Shown: piece after piece, positions 23,416 through 32,065 of the stretch
How positions within the stretch are numbered: the first letter of the stretch is position 1
Layout: every line of letters starts with the position of its first letter
Notes under the pieces: model-generated
What the model was told of the DNA's origin: nothing
The model's database searches: none
What the model saw: only the letters and a program-made list of their open reading frames with translations
Position numbers and translations under genes: made by a program
NCBI GenBank assembly: GCA_003247185.1
Contig: QKAV01000166.1
Coordinates: 1 to 42,360 of the forward strand
Direction: 5' to 3'
DNA: 42,360 bases
Origin: Crocinitomicaceae bacterium
GTDB taxonomy: Bacteria; Bacteroidota; Bacteroidia; Flavobacteriales_D; Crocinitomicaceae

Positions 23416-23994
23416 ATGAAATTTAACCCCTGGCACCACGTGTCATTCGGAGAAGAAGCTCCGGAGTTTGTAAATGGGATTGTAGAAATTCCGAAGAATA
23501 GCAGAGCAAAATATGAATTGGATAAAGACTCGGGTATGATCATGCTCGATCGCGTACTTTACTCTTCGATCAATTATCCGGCAAACTATGGGTTTATTCC
23601 AAAAACATATTGTGATGATGGTGATCCGCTGGACATTTTAGTTATCTCGCAGGTAACCATTGTACCGATGTGCCTGGTGAAAGCAAAGGTTATTGGTGTA
23701 ATGCGCATGCTTGACGGAGGTGAAATGGATGATAAAATCATCGCTGTAGCGGCTAATGACATGAGTGTGAATCATTACAATGACATTTCCGAACTTCCAC
23801 CGCATACTTTATTGGAATTGCGTAGTTTCTTTGAGGATTACAAGAAATTGGAGAACAAGGAGGTTGTTGTAGAAGAATTTCAGGACAAAAGCACGGCAAT
23901 GGAGGTAATCAATCAGGCAGTTGCCGATTACAATGAGAAATTCGTAGTGCCGAAGAAGGAAAAGAAAAAGAATAAAGAATTAGACCGTGGTTAA
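23416..23994 (+). CDS. ppa: inorganic pyrophosphatase (family I)
   Basis: The 192-residue enzyme hydrolyses pyrophosphate. It has the family I signature [11 protein letters not shown] with metal-binding Asp residues, the ...[13 protein letters not shown] segment, and KIIAVAAND. The tail is lysine-rich ([10 protein letters not shown]). It lies 2 bp after gldA, and its last codons overlap the tyrS GTG start by 8 bp. Pairing with an aminoacyl-tRNA synthetase gene fits pyrophosphate removal. Confidence 0.96.
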   Translation: MKFNPWHHVSFGEEAPEFVNGIVEIPKNSRAKYELDKDSGMIMLDRVLYSSINYPANYGFIPKTYCDDGDPLDILVISQVTIVPMCLVKAKVIGVMRMLDGGEMDDKIIAVAANDMSVNHYNDISELPPHTLLELRSFFEDYKKLENKEVVVEEFQDKSTAMEVINQAVADYNEKFVVPKKEKKKNKELDRG

Positions 23995-25267
23995 GAATTT
24001 TATAGAAGAGTTAACTTGGAGAGGGATGATCCATGATATCATGCCCGGAACAGAAGAAGCATTAAACAAGGGTGTCTCTTCCGGATATATCGGATTTGAT
24101 CCTACTGCAGATTCATTGCATGTAGGCCATCTGGTGCAGATTATGACACTGGTTCATTTTCAACGATCCGGACATCGTCCGTTTGCATTGGTAGGCGGAG
24201 CCACAGGTATGGTAGGAGATCCTTCTGGTAAATCCCAGGAAAGGAATTTGTTGGATGAAGCTACTCTTCAGCATAATGTAGCATGTGTTCGTGGTCAGTT
24301 AGAGAAGTTTTTGGATTTCAATACAGGAGATAATTCAGCGCAATTGGTAAACAATTATGACTGGTTCAAAGAAATGAGTTTTCTGGATTTTATCCGGGAT
24401 GTTGGGAAACACATTACTGTCAATTATATGATGGCTAAAGATTCGGTGAAAAAGCGTCTGGAAACAGGCATGTCTTTTACAGAGTTTAGTTATCAATTGG
24501 TACAGGGATACGATTTCTATCATTTGAACAAGGAATATGGTTGTATCATTCAGTTAGGAGGTTCAGACCAATGGGGGAACATTGTGACGGGAACAGAGTT
24601 GATCCGAAGAAAAGGCGGAGGAGAAGCGTACGCTGTTACCACACCACTCATAAAAAAGGCTGACGGAACAAAGTTTGGAAAAACGGAAAGTGGAAGCGTC
24701 TGGCTGGATCCTGAAAAAACATCGCCATATCAGTTTTATCAGTTTTGGTTAAATGCGAGTGATGCTGATGCGCCTAATTACATCCGGATTTTCACATTGA
24801 AATCCAGGGAAGAAATTGAGGCATTGGAAGTTCAACACAATGAAGCTCCTCATTTGCGTATTCTGCAAAAAGCGATCGCAGAAGATATTACTGTAAGAGT
24901 TCATGGTGAAGGAGCACTGAAGACAGCTATTGCTGCATCTAATATTCTATTTGGTAAATCTACGGAAGAAGACTTGCGTTCTTTGTCTGAAAAAGATTTC
25001 CTAACAGTATTTGAAGGCGTTCCGAGTGCAACGATTTCAAAAGCAGATTTTGAAGAAGGAGTTGGGATTATAGATGGATTATCTGCAAAAACCGGATTCC
25101 TTGCCTCAAATGGAGAAGCACGCCGCGAGCTTAAGGCGAATGCAGTCTCCGTTAATAAAGCAAAGGTAGATGACACCTATATGTTGACAGCAAGTGATCT
25201 GATCAACGATAAATATATTTTGCTTGGAAAAGGTAAAAAGAACAATTACCTGATCATTGTAGAGTAA
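23987..25267 (+). CDS. tyrS: tyrosyl-tRNA synthetase
   Basis: The 426-residue class I synthetase has the HIGH-type motif (DSLHVGHL), the tyrosine-binding segment [10 protein letters not shown], the KMSKS-type loop KFGKTESG, and a C-terminal S4-like RNA-binding domain ([17 protein letters not shown]). It charges tRNA-Tyr. The start is GTG at 23987, inside the end of ppa. Its stop codon is directly adjacent to the truA stop on the other strand, with no intergenic base. Confidence 0.97.
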   Translation: MVKNFIEELTWRGMIHDIMPGTEEALNKGVSSGYIGFDPTADSLHVGHLVQIMTLVHFQRSGHRPFALVGGATGMVGDPSGKSQERNLLDEATLQHNVACVRGQLEKFLDFNTGDNSAQLVNNYDWFKEMSFLDFIRDVGKHITVNYMMAKDSVKKRLETGMSFTEFSYQLVQGYDFYHLNKEYGCIIQLGGSDQWGNIVTGTELIRRKGGGEAYAVTTPLIKKADGTKFGKTESGSVWLDPEKTSPYQFYQFWLNASDADAPNYIRIFTLKSREEIEALEVQHNEAPHLRILQKAIAEDITVRVHGEGALKTAIAASNILFGKSTEEDLRSLSEKDFLTVFEGVPSATISKADFEEGVGIIDGLSAKTGFLASNGEARRELKANAVSVNKAKVDDTYMLTASDLINDKYILLGKGKKNNYLIIVE

Positions 25268-26002
25268 TTAGTACTCGATCTTCCAAAGAAACAGACCTTG
25301 AGGAGGGACACTGATAGATGCTTCTCCTCGGTCTTTTTTCTCCAATATTGTCAAAATGTCCTCGGGGCTTATTTTTTTTAATCCGACATCAAGTAGCGTT
25401 CCGACTGTCGCACGCACCATATTTCGTAAAAAACGGTCGGCGGAGATTTCAAAATAAAGTTTGGAATCATCGGTTCTTGTCCATTTCGCAGAGCTGACAT
25501 CGCAAATATTCGTCTTGACATCGGTATGCAATTTGGAGAATGACGTGAAATCTTTTCTGCCGATTAAAAGTGCAGCAGCATGGTTCATGGCTTCAAAGTC
25601 CAGCTCCTGCTGAAAATACCACGATAAAGGGTAATGAAAAGGATCTTTTTGCTGATGAATGAAATACCTGTAAGTACGTTTGGTGGCGCCAAATCTCGCA
25701 TGGAATTCTCCGGAAACCAACTTCATAGATTGGATAGCTATTCCGTCCGGGAGCATTCGGTTCAGTTTGAAAACAAATTGATGCTCATCTACTTCTGCCG
25801 GCAGGTCAGCATGCATGACATAATGATAAGCATGAACGCCGGTATCTGTTCTCCCGCATCCAACAACCTGAACACTCTGGTCTGAGTTTAACCGGGTTAG
25901 CGCAGATTCAATTTCCTCCTGAACTGAAATCTGTTTCGGCTGACGTTGCCATCCAAAATAGTTGCTTCCGTTGTAGGAAAGATCAAATCTGTATCGGGGC
26001 AT
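25268..26002 (-). CDS. truA: tRNA pseudouridine synthase A
   Basis: The 244-residue enzyme makes pseudouridine at positions 38-40 of tRNA anticodon stems. The catalytic Asp lies in GCGRTDTGVHA; YNGSNYFGWQRQP and FLRNMVR are further TruA motifs. The gene is 8 bp downstream of the TPR/PD40 gene on the same strand. A GAGGA sequence 1 base before the ATG is one of the few Shine-Dalgarno-like sites here, though placed too close to be ideal. Confidence 0.96.
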   Translation of the reverse strand: MPRYRFDLSYNGSNYFGWQRQPKQISVQEEIESALTRLNSDQSVQVVGCGRTDTGVHAYHYVMHADLPAEVDEHQFVFKLNRMLPDGIAIQSMKLVSGEFHARFGATKRTYRYFIHQQKDPFHYPLSWYFQQELDFEAMNHAAALLIGRKDFTSFSKLHTDVKTNICDVSSAKWTRTDDSKLYFEISADRFLRNMVRATVGTLLDVGLKKISPEDILTILEKKDRGEASISVPPQGLFLWKIEY

Positions 26003-26010
26003 TCCTCAAA

Positions 26011-27378
26011 TTAGTTCTTTGGAATCGTAAAGTTTGTAAGATCAAGAACAAAAATGTCAAGACTTGCTTTGTTCCCTTCTATTTGAATCCCGGAAATATA
26101 AGCTTTGTTTTGTTCCTTCGCATACACGAAATGAGAATCATTGTTTACCGTATTTACAAGATTTCCCATATTAACAGGATCTCCCCAGCCGTCACCCAGA
26201 TTTTCGGCTACGAAAATATCCAGTCCTCCAAAGCCGGTGTGGCCGTCAGAACTAAAGAAAAGGTATTTTCCGTCAGGAGAAATAAATGGTGTTGTTTCAC
26301 GACCAACTGTGTTGATGTTACCCGGTAAAGGTTTCGCAGTTCCCCATGCTTTACCTTCCTTCTGAACAACGTAAATATCAGTAGAACTTTTTTCACCCTT
26401 GCGATCAGTTACGAAATACATGGTATTACCATCAGCAGTCAAAGTAGCGGAACCTTCAAAATAAGAAGTGTTGATCGATTTGTTTTTGATCGGTTTTGGA
26501 GTGTTCCAGGTATCCTTAGAGTTCTTCTTTGTTTCGCAAAGATCGGAACCTTTGGTCGTTTTCTTTTCTTCTGTTGCTGTTGTATTCAATGTCATTACAG
26601 CATATAAACCATCCGGAGAGATATAGTTCAAAGCATCAAAACCATCTGAATTAAGTTTTCCCAATTCATTAGACGGATCACTCCAGTCATTTTCCGCATC
26701 GTTCCATGTAACGCGATAGGTATCTTCAAAGTACAATTGATCGTCCGGGTTTAAACCTCCACCTGTAGTATTACTTCTTCTGGAAGTGAAATAAAGCGAC
26801 TTTCCTCCGTCTGCAACAACCACATTGTATTCATCATACCCAGAATTGATATGATCCCCCGCACTTGTACGAACAGAGACAGTAGTGTCCATGTGCTCCT
26901 GCGCATATTTGCAGTTCGCAATCATCTGATCAATTCTTAAAGTCTTTGCACGTGCAGCTCCGATCTTTTCCATACAAGCGTTGTAATTGATCATTGCCGA
27001 ATCCAGATTTCCTACCCTGTGATACGATTCAGCCAATAGAAGGTAAACTTCTTCATCGAATTTTTCATCGATAGTTGCTGCTAAGTTGGCATACTTTAAT
27101 GCGTAACCGTAATTATTCAAAACGTAATGACATTTTCCAATCCAGTAATGCGCTTTCCAGCTATTTGGATCCTTTACGGATGCTTCTCTGAATTTGATCA
27201 AGGCATTTTTTACCTTTCCCTCAAGGTAAAGTGTTTTACCTTCATCAACCATGTATGCAGCGGTTGTTTTGTCTACAATACTTGTTGTTGTATCCGGTGG
27301 CAATACAGGATTGTATGCTAAAGCCAGATTACCTGTCGAAAGGAACAAAATTGAAAAGAATAAGATCGATCTTATCAT
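26011..27378 (-). CDS. secreted TPR and PD40 (WD40-like) repeat protein
   Basis: The 455-residue protein has a signal peptide (about 1-21), tetratricopeptide repeats at about 35-150 (KALI.FREA...WKAHYWIGKCHYVLNNYGYALKY) and PD40-type beta-propeller blades at about 185-440 (YFTSRRSNTTGGGLNPDDQLY, DTYRV, ISPDGLYAVMT, MYFVTDRKGEKSSTDIY, ISPDGKYLFFSSDGHTG). This order recalls the TPR/PD40/OmpA proteins of Bacteroidota such as PorE, but the OmpA domain that would hold peptidoglycan is missing. It is probably periplasmic. It lies 8 bp before truA and likely shares its transcript. Confidence 0.85.
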   Translation of the reverse strand: MIRSILFFSILFLSTGNLALAYNPVLPPDTTTSIVDKTTAAYMVDEGKTLYLEGKVKNALIKFREASVKDPNSWKAHYWIGKCHYVLNNYGYALKYANLAATIDEKFDEEVYLLLAESYHRVGNLDSAMINYNACMEKIGAARAKTLRIDQMIANCKYAQEHMDTTVSVRTSAGDHINSGYDEYNVVVADGGKSLYFTSRRSNTTGGGLNPDDQLYFEDTYRVTWNDAENDWSDPSNELGKLNSDGFDALNYISPDGLYAVMTLNTTATEEKKTTKGSDLCETKKNSKDTWNTPKPIKNKSINTSYFEGSATLTADGNTMYFVTDRKGEKSSTDIYVVQKEGKAWGTAKPLPGNINTVGRETTPFISPDGKYLFFSSDGHTGFGGLDIFVAENLGDGWGDPVNMGNLVNTVNNDSHFVYAKEQNKAYISGIQIEGNKASLDIFVLDLTNFTIPKN

Positions 27379-27453
27379 AGTAATTGATTTTCAGTTGGAC
27401 TAGTATGTACAAATGTTGTGCAAAGAAACTAAATTACCTTTTTTTATGAAATT

Positions 27454-28302
27454 TTAGTCTTCAGATTTTGAAATTCTTTTTACATCAGCAGGATTCCTAT
27501 CCTCAAGTTCGTTCATGGAGATCGTAGCCATAACAATTGTTACCACAGGAGCAGCAGATGCCAGTAGCCAAAGTATGAGATGAAGTAAAAAATAGGCGAT
27601 AAACTCCAGGGGGTCTTCAAAAAATATGGACCAATTGAACATTCGTCCAAGGTCTACCGGGAGGAGAATCATTACGGAATAAACAAAACCGATAGATACA
27701 GCTAATCCCCTGTGTTTCCGTACAAAAGAGACGCTCTCATCAATATCCATTCTTCTTCGCTCTAATATGTAGTCCAGGAACCCAAATCCGTAATAGAAAA
27801 AACCGATGACAAAGGTAAGATAGAATACAGGCGATTTTCTTGGTTCCTCCCATCCAAAATAAGAGACAACAAAGATGATGAGAAAGAAGGTGTATTCCCA
27901 AAGTATATTTCTCAGAATGATGCGGTACGCACGTTTCAGATCATGAATCAGCTGCTGGCGGGTAAACGTATATGTTCTGCCCGTTAGTATTTTGTCTGTT
28001 TTTCTACTGATAGCGGATATCAGTGGAGATAGTATTGCGATAACCAGATACTTGGCAAATTTCATCATTAATACGGCAATCGAAATTTCAATCAACAGGT
28101 ATAGTAAAAACCAGGTGATTTCATTCATATTCGTTACCTCTACGGTATTTTGACGGCTAAGCAGGATCGATCCGAGATAATAAATGAAGAGCATCAAAAT
28201 TGCAGGGATGATCATGTAATAGTAGAACTTATACTCTTTAATAAATCGGATCGCCTTGATCAAAGATCGAAATCCCAGTAAAAGATCTGTAAAAAATCGC
28301 AT
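27454..28302 (-). CDS. EI24-domain integral membrane protein
   Basis: The 282-residue protein has four to six membrane segments in the EI24/CysZ-like pattern: a first long segment (YYYMIIPAILMLFIYYLGSIL), a second (WFLLYLLIEISIAVLMMKFAKYLVI), a central helical hairpin rich in Arg, and C-terminal pairs ending LILWLLASAAPVVTIVMATIS. CysZ-type relatives carry sulfate; many EI24 proteins have no known function. A two-codon-longer frame starts at a TTG inside the promoter box, so the ATG at 28302 is chosen. It is monocistronic and divergent from purB. Confidence 0.8.
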   Translation of the reverse strand: MRFFTDLLLGFRSLIKAIRFIKEYKFYYYMIIPAILMLFIYYLGSILLSRQNTVEVTNMNEITWFLLYLLIEISIAVLMMKFAKYLVIAILSPLISAISRKTDKILTGRTYTFTRQQLIHDLKRAYRIILRNILWEYTFFLIIFVVSYFGWEEPRKSPVFYLTFVIGFFYYGFGFLDYILERRRMDIDESVSFVRKHRGLAVSIGFVYSVMILLPVDLGRMFNWSIFFEDPLEFIAYFLLHLILWLLASAAPVVTIVMATISMNELEDRNPADVKRISKSED

Positions 28303-28305
28303 GAT

Positions 28306-28313
28306 CAAAAATA
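28306..28313 (-). promoter_or_regulatory. -7 box (TATTTTTG) three bases before the EI24 gene start
   Basis: Minus-strand TATTTTTG fully matches TAnnTTTG. Only ATC separates it from the ATG at 28302, the same layout as rsgA. No -33 TTG is evident. Confidence 0.45.
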
Positions 28314-28352
28314 ATCAAAGCCATTGAAATCCTCTCATTAAAGTGGCTTTTG

Positions 28353-28360
28353 TATCTTTG
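28353..28360 (+). promoter_or_regulatory. -7 box (TATCTTTG) of purB
   Basis: TATCTTTG fully matches TAnnTTTG, 26 nt before the purB ATG at 28387. A short upstream ATG at 28377 runs out of frame and stops after six codons. Confidence 0.5.
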
Positions 28361-28386
28361 TCCCTTTCAATTTTAAATGCTTGGAC

Positions 28387-29739
28387 ATGGAATTTAATAG
28401 CCTGACTGCGATTTCCCCTATTGATGGGCGTTATCAACGAAAAACTGCCGCTCTTCAATCCTACTTTTCAGAGTTTGGATTAATACGCTATCGCGTTTTA
28501 GTTGAAGTGGAATATTTAATTGCATTAGCGGCGTCCGGCATTAAAGGAATGGAAGATTTTCCGGTTTCTTCTTATGATACGTTGAGAAAGATCTACAAGG
28601 ATTTTTCGGAAGCAGATGCAAACTGGATTAAGGATAAGGAAAAGATCACCAACCATGATGTGAAAGCTGTAGAGTACTTTTTGAAAGACCAGATGTCGCG
28701 TTTGGGACTGGACAAGTATCTTGAGTTTGTTCATTTTGGTCTGACTTCTCAGGACATTAATAATACAGCGATTCCTTTATCATTAAAGGATGGATTGAAT
28801 GAAGTGATCATTCCAGAAATAGAGGCTGTAATTGCAAACCTGGAAGAGAAAGCAAACGCATGGAAGAACATTCCTATGTTGGCTAAGACACATGGACAAC
28901 CAGCTTCTCCAACGCGTTTGGGAAAGGAAATCTTTGTATTTGCAGAACGTTTAAAGATTCAGTTAAATCAATTGAAACAAGTTCCGGTGTCTGCAAAATT
29001 TGGTGGTGCGACAGGTAATTTTAATGCGCACCATGTGGCATATCCGGATGTTAACTGGGTGGAATTTGCCAATGCATTTGTAGGAAGTATTTTAGGATTA
29101 AACAGAAGTCAGACAACTACGCAGATTGAACATTATGATAATCTGGCTGCCATGTTTGATGCGTTAAAACGTATAAACACGATTATTTTGGATTTGGACC
29201 GGGATATGTGGACCTACATTTCAATGGAATATTTCAAGCAAAAACTGAAAGAAGGAGAAGTAGGTTCATCTGCAATGCCGCATAAAGTAAATCCGATTGA
29301 TTTTGAAAACTCAGAAGGAAATATTGGTGTTGCGAATGCCTTGTATGAACATCTTTCGGCAAAACTACCTGTATCGAGATTGCAAAGGGATCTTACGGAT
29401 TCGACTGTGCTGAGAACAATTGGTATGCCTTTGGCGCACACGCTGATTGCATTAAAATCCACATTGACAGGATTGGACAAGTTATTATTAAATGAAAGTG
29501 CTTTTGAGCGTGATCTTGAAAATAACTGGGCAGTTGTGGCGGAGGCTATTCAAACGGTATTGAGAAGAGAAGGTTATCCTCAACCGTATGAAGCCCTGAA
29601 AGGATTGACACGTAAGAATGAAGCCGTAACAAAGCAAACAGTTCACGAATTTATTGATACATTAGAGGTTGATGGTATAATCAAGGAGGAATTGAAGAAA
29701 ATTACGCCTTCGAATTATACCGGAATACAACTTGTGTAA
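28387..29739 (+). CDS. purB: adenylosuccinate lyase
   Basis: The 450-residue enzyme of the fumarase/aspartase superfamily acts twice in purine synthesis, on SAICAR and adenylosuccinate. Diagnostic parts are LTAISPIDGRYQ at the N-terminus, KTHGQPASPT and the signature SSAMPHKVNPIDFENSEGN with the catalytic Ser. Start ATG 28387 is preferred to the in-frame TTG two codons upstream. The next gene starts 3 bp after the stop. Confidence 0.97.
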   Translation: MEFNSLTAISPIDGRYQRKTAALQSYFSEFGLIRYRVLVEVEYLIALAASGIKGMEDFPVSSYDTLRKIYKDFSEADANWIKDKEKITNHDVKAVEYFLKDQMSRLGLDKYLEFVHFGLTSQDINNTAIPLSLKDGLNEVIIPEIEAVIANLEEKANAWKNIPMLAKTHGQPASPTRLGKEIFVFAERLKIQLNQLKQVPVSAKFGGATGNFNAHHVAYPDVNWVEFANAFVGSILGLNRSQTTTQIEHYDNLAAMFDALKRINTIILDLDRDMWTYISMEYFKQKLKEGEVGSSAMPHKVNPIDFENSEGNIGVANALYEHLSAKLPVSRLQRDLTDSTVLRTIGMPLAHTLIALKSTLTGLDKLLLNESAFERDLENNWAVVAEAIQTVLRREGYPQPYEALKGLTRKNEAVTKQTVHEFIDTLEVDGIIKEELKKITPSNYTGIQLV

Positions 29740-29742
29740 TCT

Positions 29743-31308
29743 ATGCGCTACTCTTTCTTCCTGTTATTGCTGTTCACAGGCACTGTAAGTTTTGCTCAGT
29801 TTGGAGAACCGGAGTGGAGTGAGCTTTCGAATAGGAAGGGACAGCTGCTAAGATTTTTACCGACTTCTGATTCGTCTTCTTTTTATGCGCTAAGATGGTC
29901 CGGTAACAGGATGTTCGGGAATTATCTGATCACACTGCATGACGATCTTAAAGTTGTTGCAGACAGAAGACTGAAGATTCATATTGACAAATCTATTTGT
30001 AGCTATGTCTCGGTAGATATGATTGATGATCAGTGCGCTTTGTTCTTATCTGACATCAGAGAAAACAAAAATCATCTCTTTGTAAGACTCTACAGTAGAG
30101 ACCTGCAAACGGTCGTAAAAGAAGAGGAACTTGCTGTCTATGAATTCGAGAAAGGACATCAGAAAGGGGTATATGGAGTCCGCTTTTCAGAAGATAGACG
30201 CTTTATGGCTGTCGTTTGGGAAAAGTTGGGAAAGAAGAATACGGAACACGTTTATGGATACCGTGTGTTTAATACCAATCTGGAATTGAAGCACGAAGGA
30301 GAGTATTCTTTGCCGTTTAGATCTGATCTCTCCGAAATTCAGGGGCACTACTTATCCAATAAGGGAGGTTATTTTATGGCAGTAACCGAATATGATCTCG
30401 ACTCAACGAAAATGTTGTATAGAAATCAGAAGTACTTCAAATCTCTGCATATCTATCATATTGATGAGACAGGTCTGATTGATTATCCGGTTGATCTTGA
30501 AAATAAGAAGATTTATACCATGATCATGTCTTCCGAGGATAGTTCAATGGTGAGTGTTTCCGGTTTATACGGCCTGCAGGATGAAGTGGGAATCCGGGGA
30601 GTCTTTTATCAGAAATTGGATATGTTGCGCGAGCGTGAGATCGATAAAGGATTCTGCGAATTGAAAACGGATATCATAACAGAGGGATGGACAGACCGGG
30701 CAAAGAAAAAGCTGAAGAAAAAGGAGGAGAGGGGGAAGGAAGATGCTATTTTCTTTAATTATGAAATGCGTGCAACAATACCTTTTGAAGATAGCAGCCT
30801 GGTGGGAACAATGGAGCAGCATTTTATTCAGGAGCGTATGACAGATATGCAACAGGGAGGATTAAGCTCCAATACCTTCTATTATTACTATAATGATATT
30901 ATCGTATATAAGATCAATAGTAAAGGTAGTTTCGACTGGACCAAAAAGATCAGAAAGTACCAGGTTTCCACAAACGACGGAGGACCATTCAGTGGTTATA
31001 TCGGTTACAATAATGATACAACCATGTACTTTTTGTTCAATGATCACTTGGATAACTATGATACCCTGGGACAATTCATTGACACGGATGAGGTTTACAT
31101 CACCAATTACGGCAGGCATAAGAATGTGGTCGCGAGAACTCAATTGGACATGCGCACCGGGAAATTGAAGAGAAGTATTCTGTACAAGAGAACGGATAAC
31201 AATCTTCTGTTTGTACCAAAATTAAGCATGGACGATAAACTCCATCACCGTGTTCTCCTGTACGGAATCAAAGGTCGTAAAGAAAAAATAGGGGTTATTT
31301 ACTATTAA
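29743..31308 (+). CDS. secreted protein of unknown function
   Basis: The 521-residue protein has a signal peptide (MRYSFFLLLLFTGTVSFAQ). The mature part is strand-rich throughout, with motifs that look like successive blades of a beta-propeller (FYALRWSGNRMFGNYLITL, GVYGVRFSEDRRFMAVVWE, STNDGGPFSGYIGY). A basic/acidic stretch (KKKLKKKEERGKED) sits near residue 325. No catalytic motif, lipobox or sorting domain is seen. The gene is tightly coupled behind purB. The stop codon overlaps that of the convergent anti-sigma gene in a shared TTAA. Confidence 0.75.
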   Translation: MRYSFFLLLLFTGTVSFAQFGEPEWSELSNRKGQLLRFLPTSDSSSFYALRWSGNRMFGNYLITLHDDLKVVADRRLKIHIDKSICSYVSVDMIDDQCALFLSDIRENKNHLFVRLYSRDLQTVVKEEELAVYEFEKGHQKGVYGVRFSEDRRFMAVVWEKLGKKNTEHVYGYRVFNTNLELKHEGEYSLPFRSDLSEIQGHYLSNKGGYFMAVTEYDLDSTKMLYRNQKYFKSLHIYHIDETGLIDYPVDLENKKIYTMIMSSEDSSMVSVSGLYGLQDEVGIRGVFYQKLDMLREREIDKGFCELKTDIITEGWTDRAKKKLKKKEERGKEDAIFFNYEMRATIPFEDSSLVGTMEQHFIQERMTDMQQGGLSSNTFYYYYNDIIVYKINSKGSFDWTKKIRKYQVSTNDGGPFSGYIGYNNDTTMYFLFNDHLDNYDTLGQFIDTDEVYITNYGRHKNVVARTQLDMRTGKLKRSILYKRTDNNLLFVPKLSMDDKLHHRVLLYGIKGRKEKIGVIYY

Positions 31309-31541
31309 ATATTCGATTGTAAATGATCTACCAGCGCTTGTTTTTCCTCGGCGCTATATACAAGTGTATTTCCTTGAGAGATTGATTTTTTCAGCATTTT
31401 ATCCAGTAAAAGACTGGTGCGTTCATAATCACGACAGTTCTTACAGTAACTCAAATGAAATCGAATGGCAAAATTGTCTGAACTGCTAATATTCCCGAAG
31501 GAACGCTTCTCTATTTTTTTAATGATTCGTCTGCAATTCAT
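31305..31541 (-). CDS. soluble zinc-binding (ZAS-type) anti-sigma factor
   Basis: From the ATG at 31541 the protein has 78 residues. It carries His29-x3-Cys33-x2-Cys36 (HLSYCKNC) and an N-terminal Cys3, which together give the four ligands of a zinc anti-sigma domain. No membrane segment is present, so it is cytoplasmic and may sense redox state or zinc. The ATG overlaps the stop of the sigma gene (ATGA), the usual arrangement of a sigma/anti-sigma pair. A longer frame inside the sigma gene is not needed. Assignment as anti-sigma rests on the motif and this position. Confidence 0.75.
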   Translation of the reverse strand: MNCRRIIKKIEKRSFGNISSSDNFAIRFHLSYCKNCRDYERTSLLLDKMLKKSISQGNTLVYSAEEKQALVDHLQSNI

Positions 31542-32065
31542 GACTTTCCACTTGTTAAACAATCCTTTAATAATATTTTGGCGCGATGTACGATTACCCA
31601 AAGGTTAGATGCGCTTAGCGAAAGTTCCTTACAAACTTCTTCACTCTTTTTTTCTTCCAGATAGCGCAATGCGATTACAGCTTTCCATTTTTCAGGAAGT
31701 TTGTCGATACAATCGTTTAATTGCTGAATTAATTCCGCTTTTTCGATAACAGTTTCCGCGTTTTCATCGGTTACGCCTATATATTCGCTTAAATCCGGAG
31801 AATCACTGTTTTTGGATAAATTTGAAATATTAGTCGTATACTTTGTTTCGGCTTTTCGCCAATGGTCAATAATTTTCCGGTTCAGAATACTCGTTAACCA
31901 CGTTCGAAGGGAGCTTCTTTGCTCAAATTCATGATAATTTTTCAACGCAGCAAGGAATGTATCCTGTACCAAGTCTTTGGCAAGATCTTCATCACGCAGT
32001 TTCGAAAAAGCAAAACTCAAAAGGTAATCTGCGTGTTCTGAGACGAGTTCTTCACGATTGATCAT
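31538..32065 (-). CDS. ECF-type RNA polymerase sigma factor
   Basis: The 175-residue protein has sigma region 2 (YLLSFAFSKLRDEDLAKDLV, then QDTFLAALKNYHEFEQRSS, LRTWLTSILNRKIIDHWRK) and region 4 (DKLPEKWKAVIALRYLEEKK, SEEVCKELSLSASNLWVIVHRAK). It should direct RNA polymerase to a small regulon, in balance with the adjacent anti-sigma protein. It overlaps lnt by 4 bp upstream (ATGA) and the anti-sigma gene downstream, so all three are translationally coupled. Confidence 0.93.
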   Translation of the reverse strand: MINREELVSEHADYLLSFAFSKLRDEDLAKDLVQDTFLAALKNYHEFEQRSSLRTWLTSILNRKIIDHWRKAETKYTTNISNLSKNSDSPDLSEYIGVTDENAETVIEKAELIQQLNDCIDKLPEKWKAVIALRYLEEKKSEEVCKELSLSASNLWVIVHRAKILLKDCLTSGKS

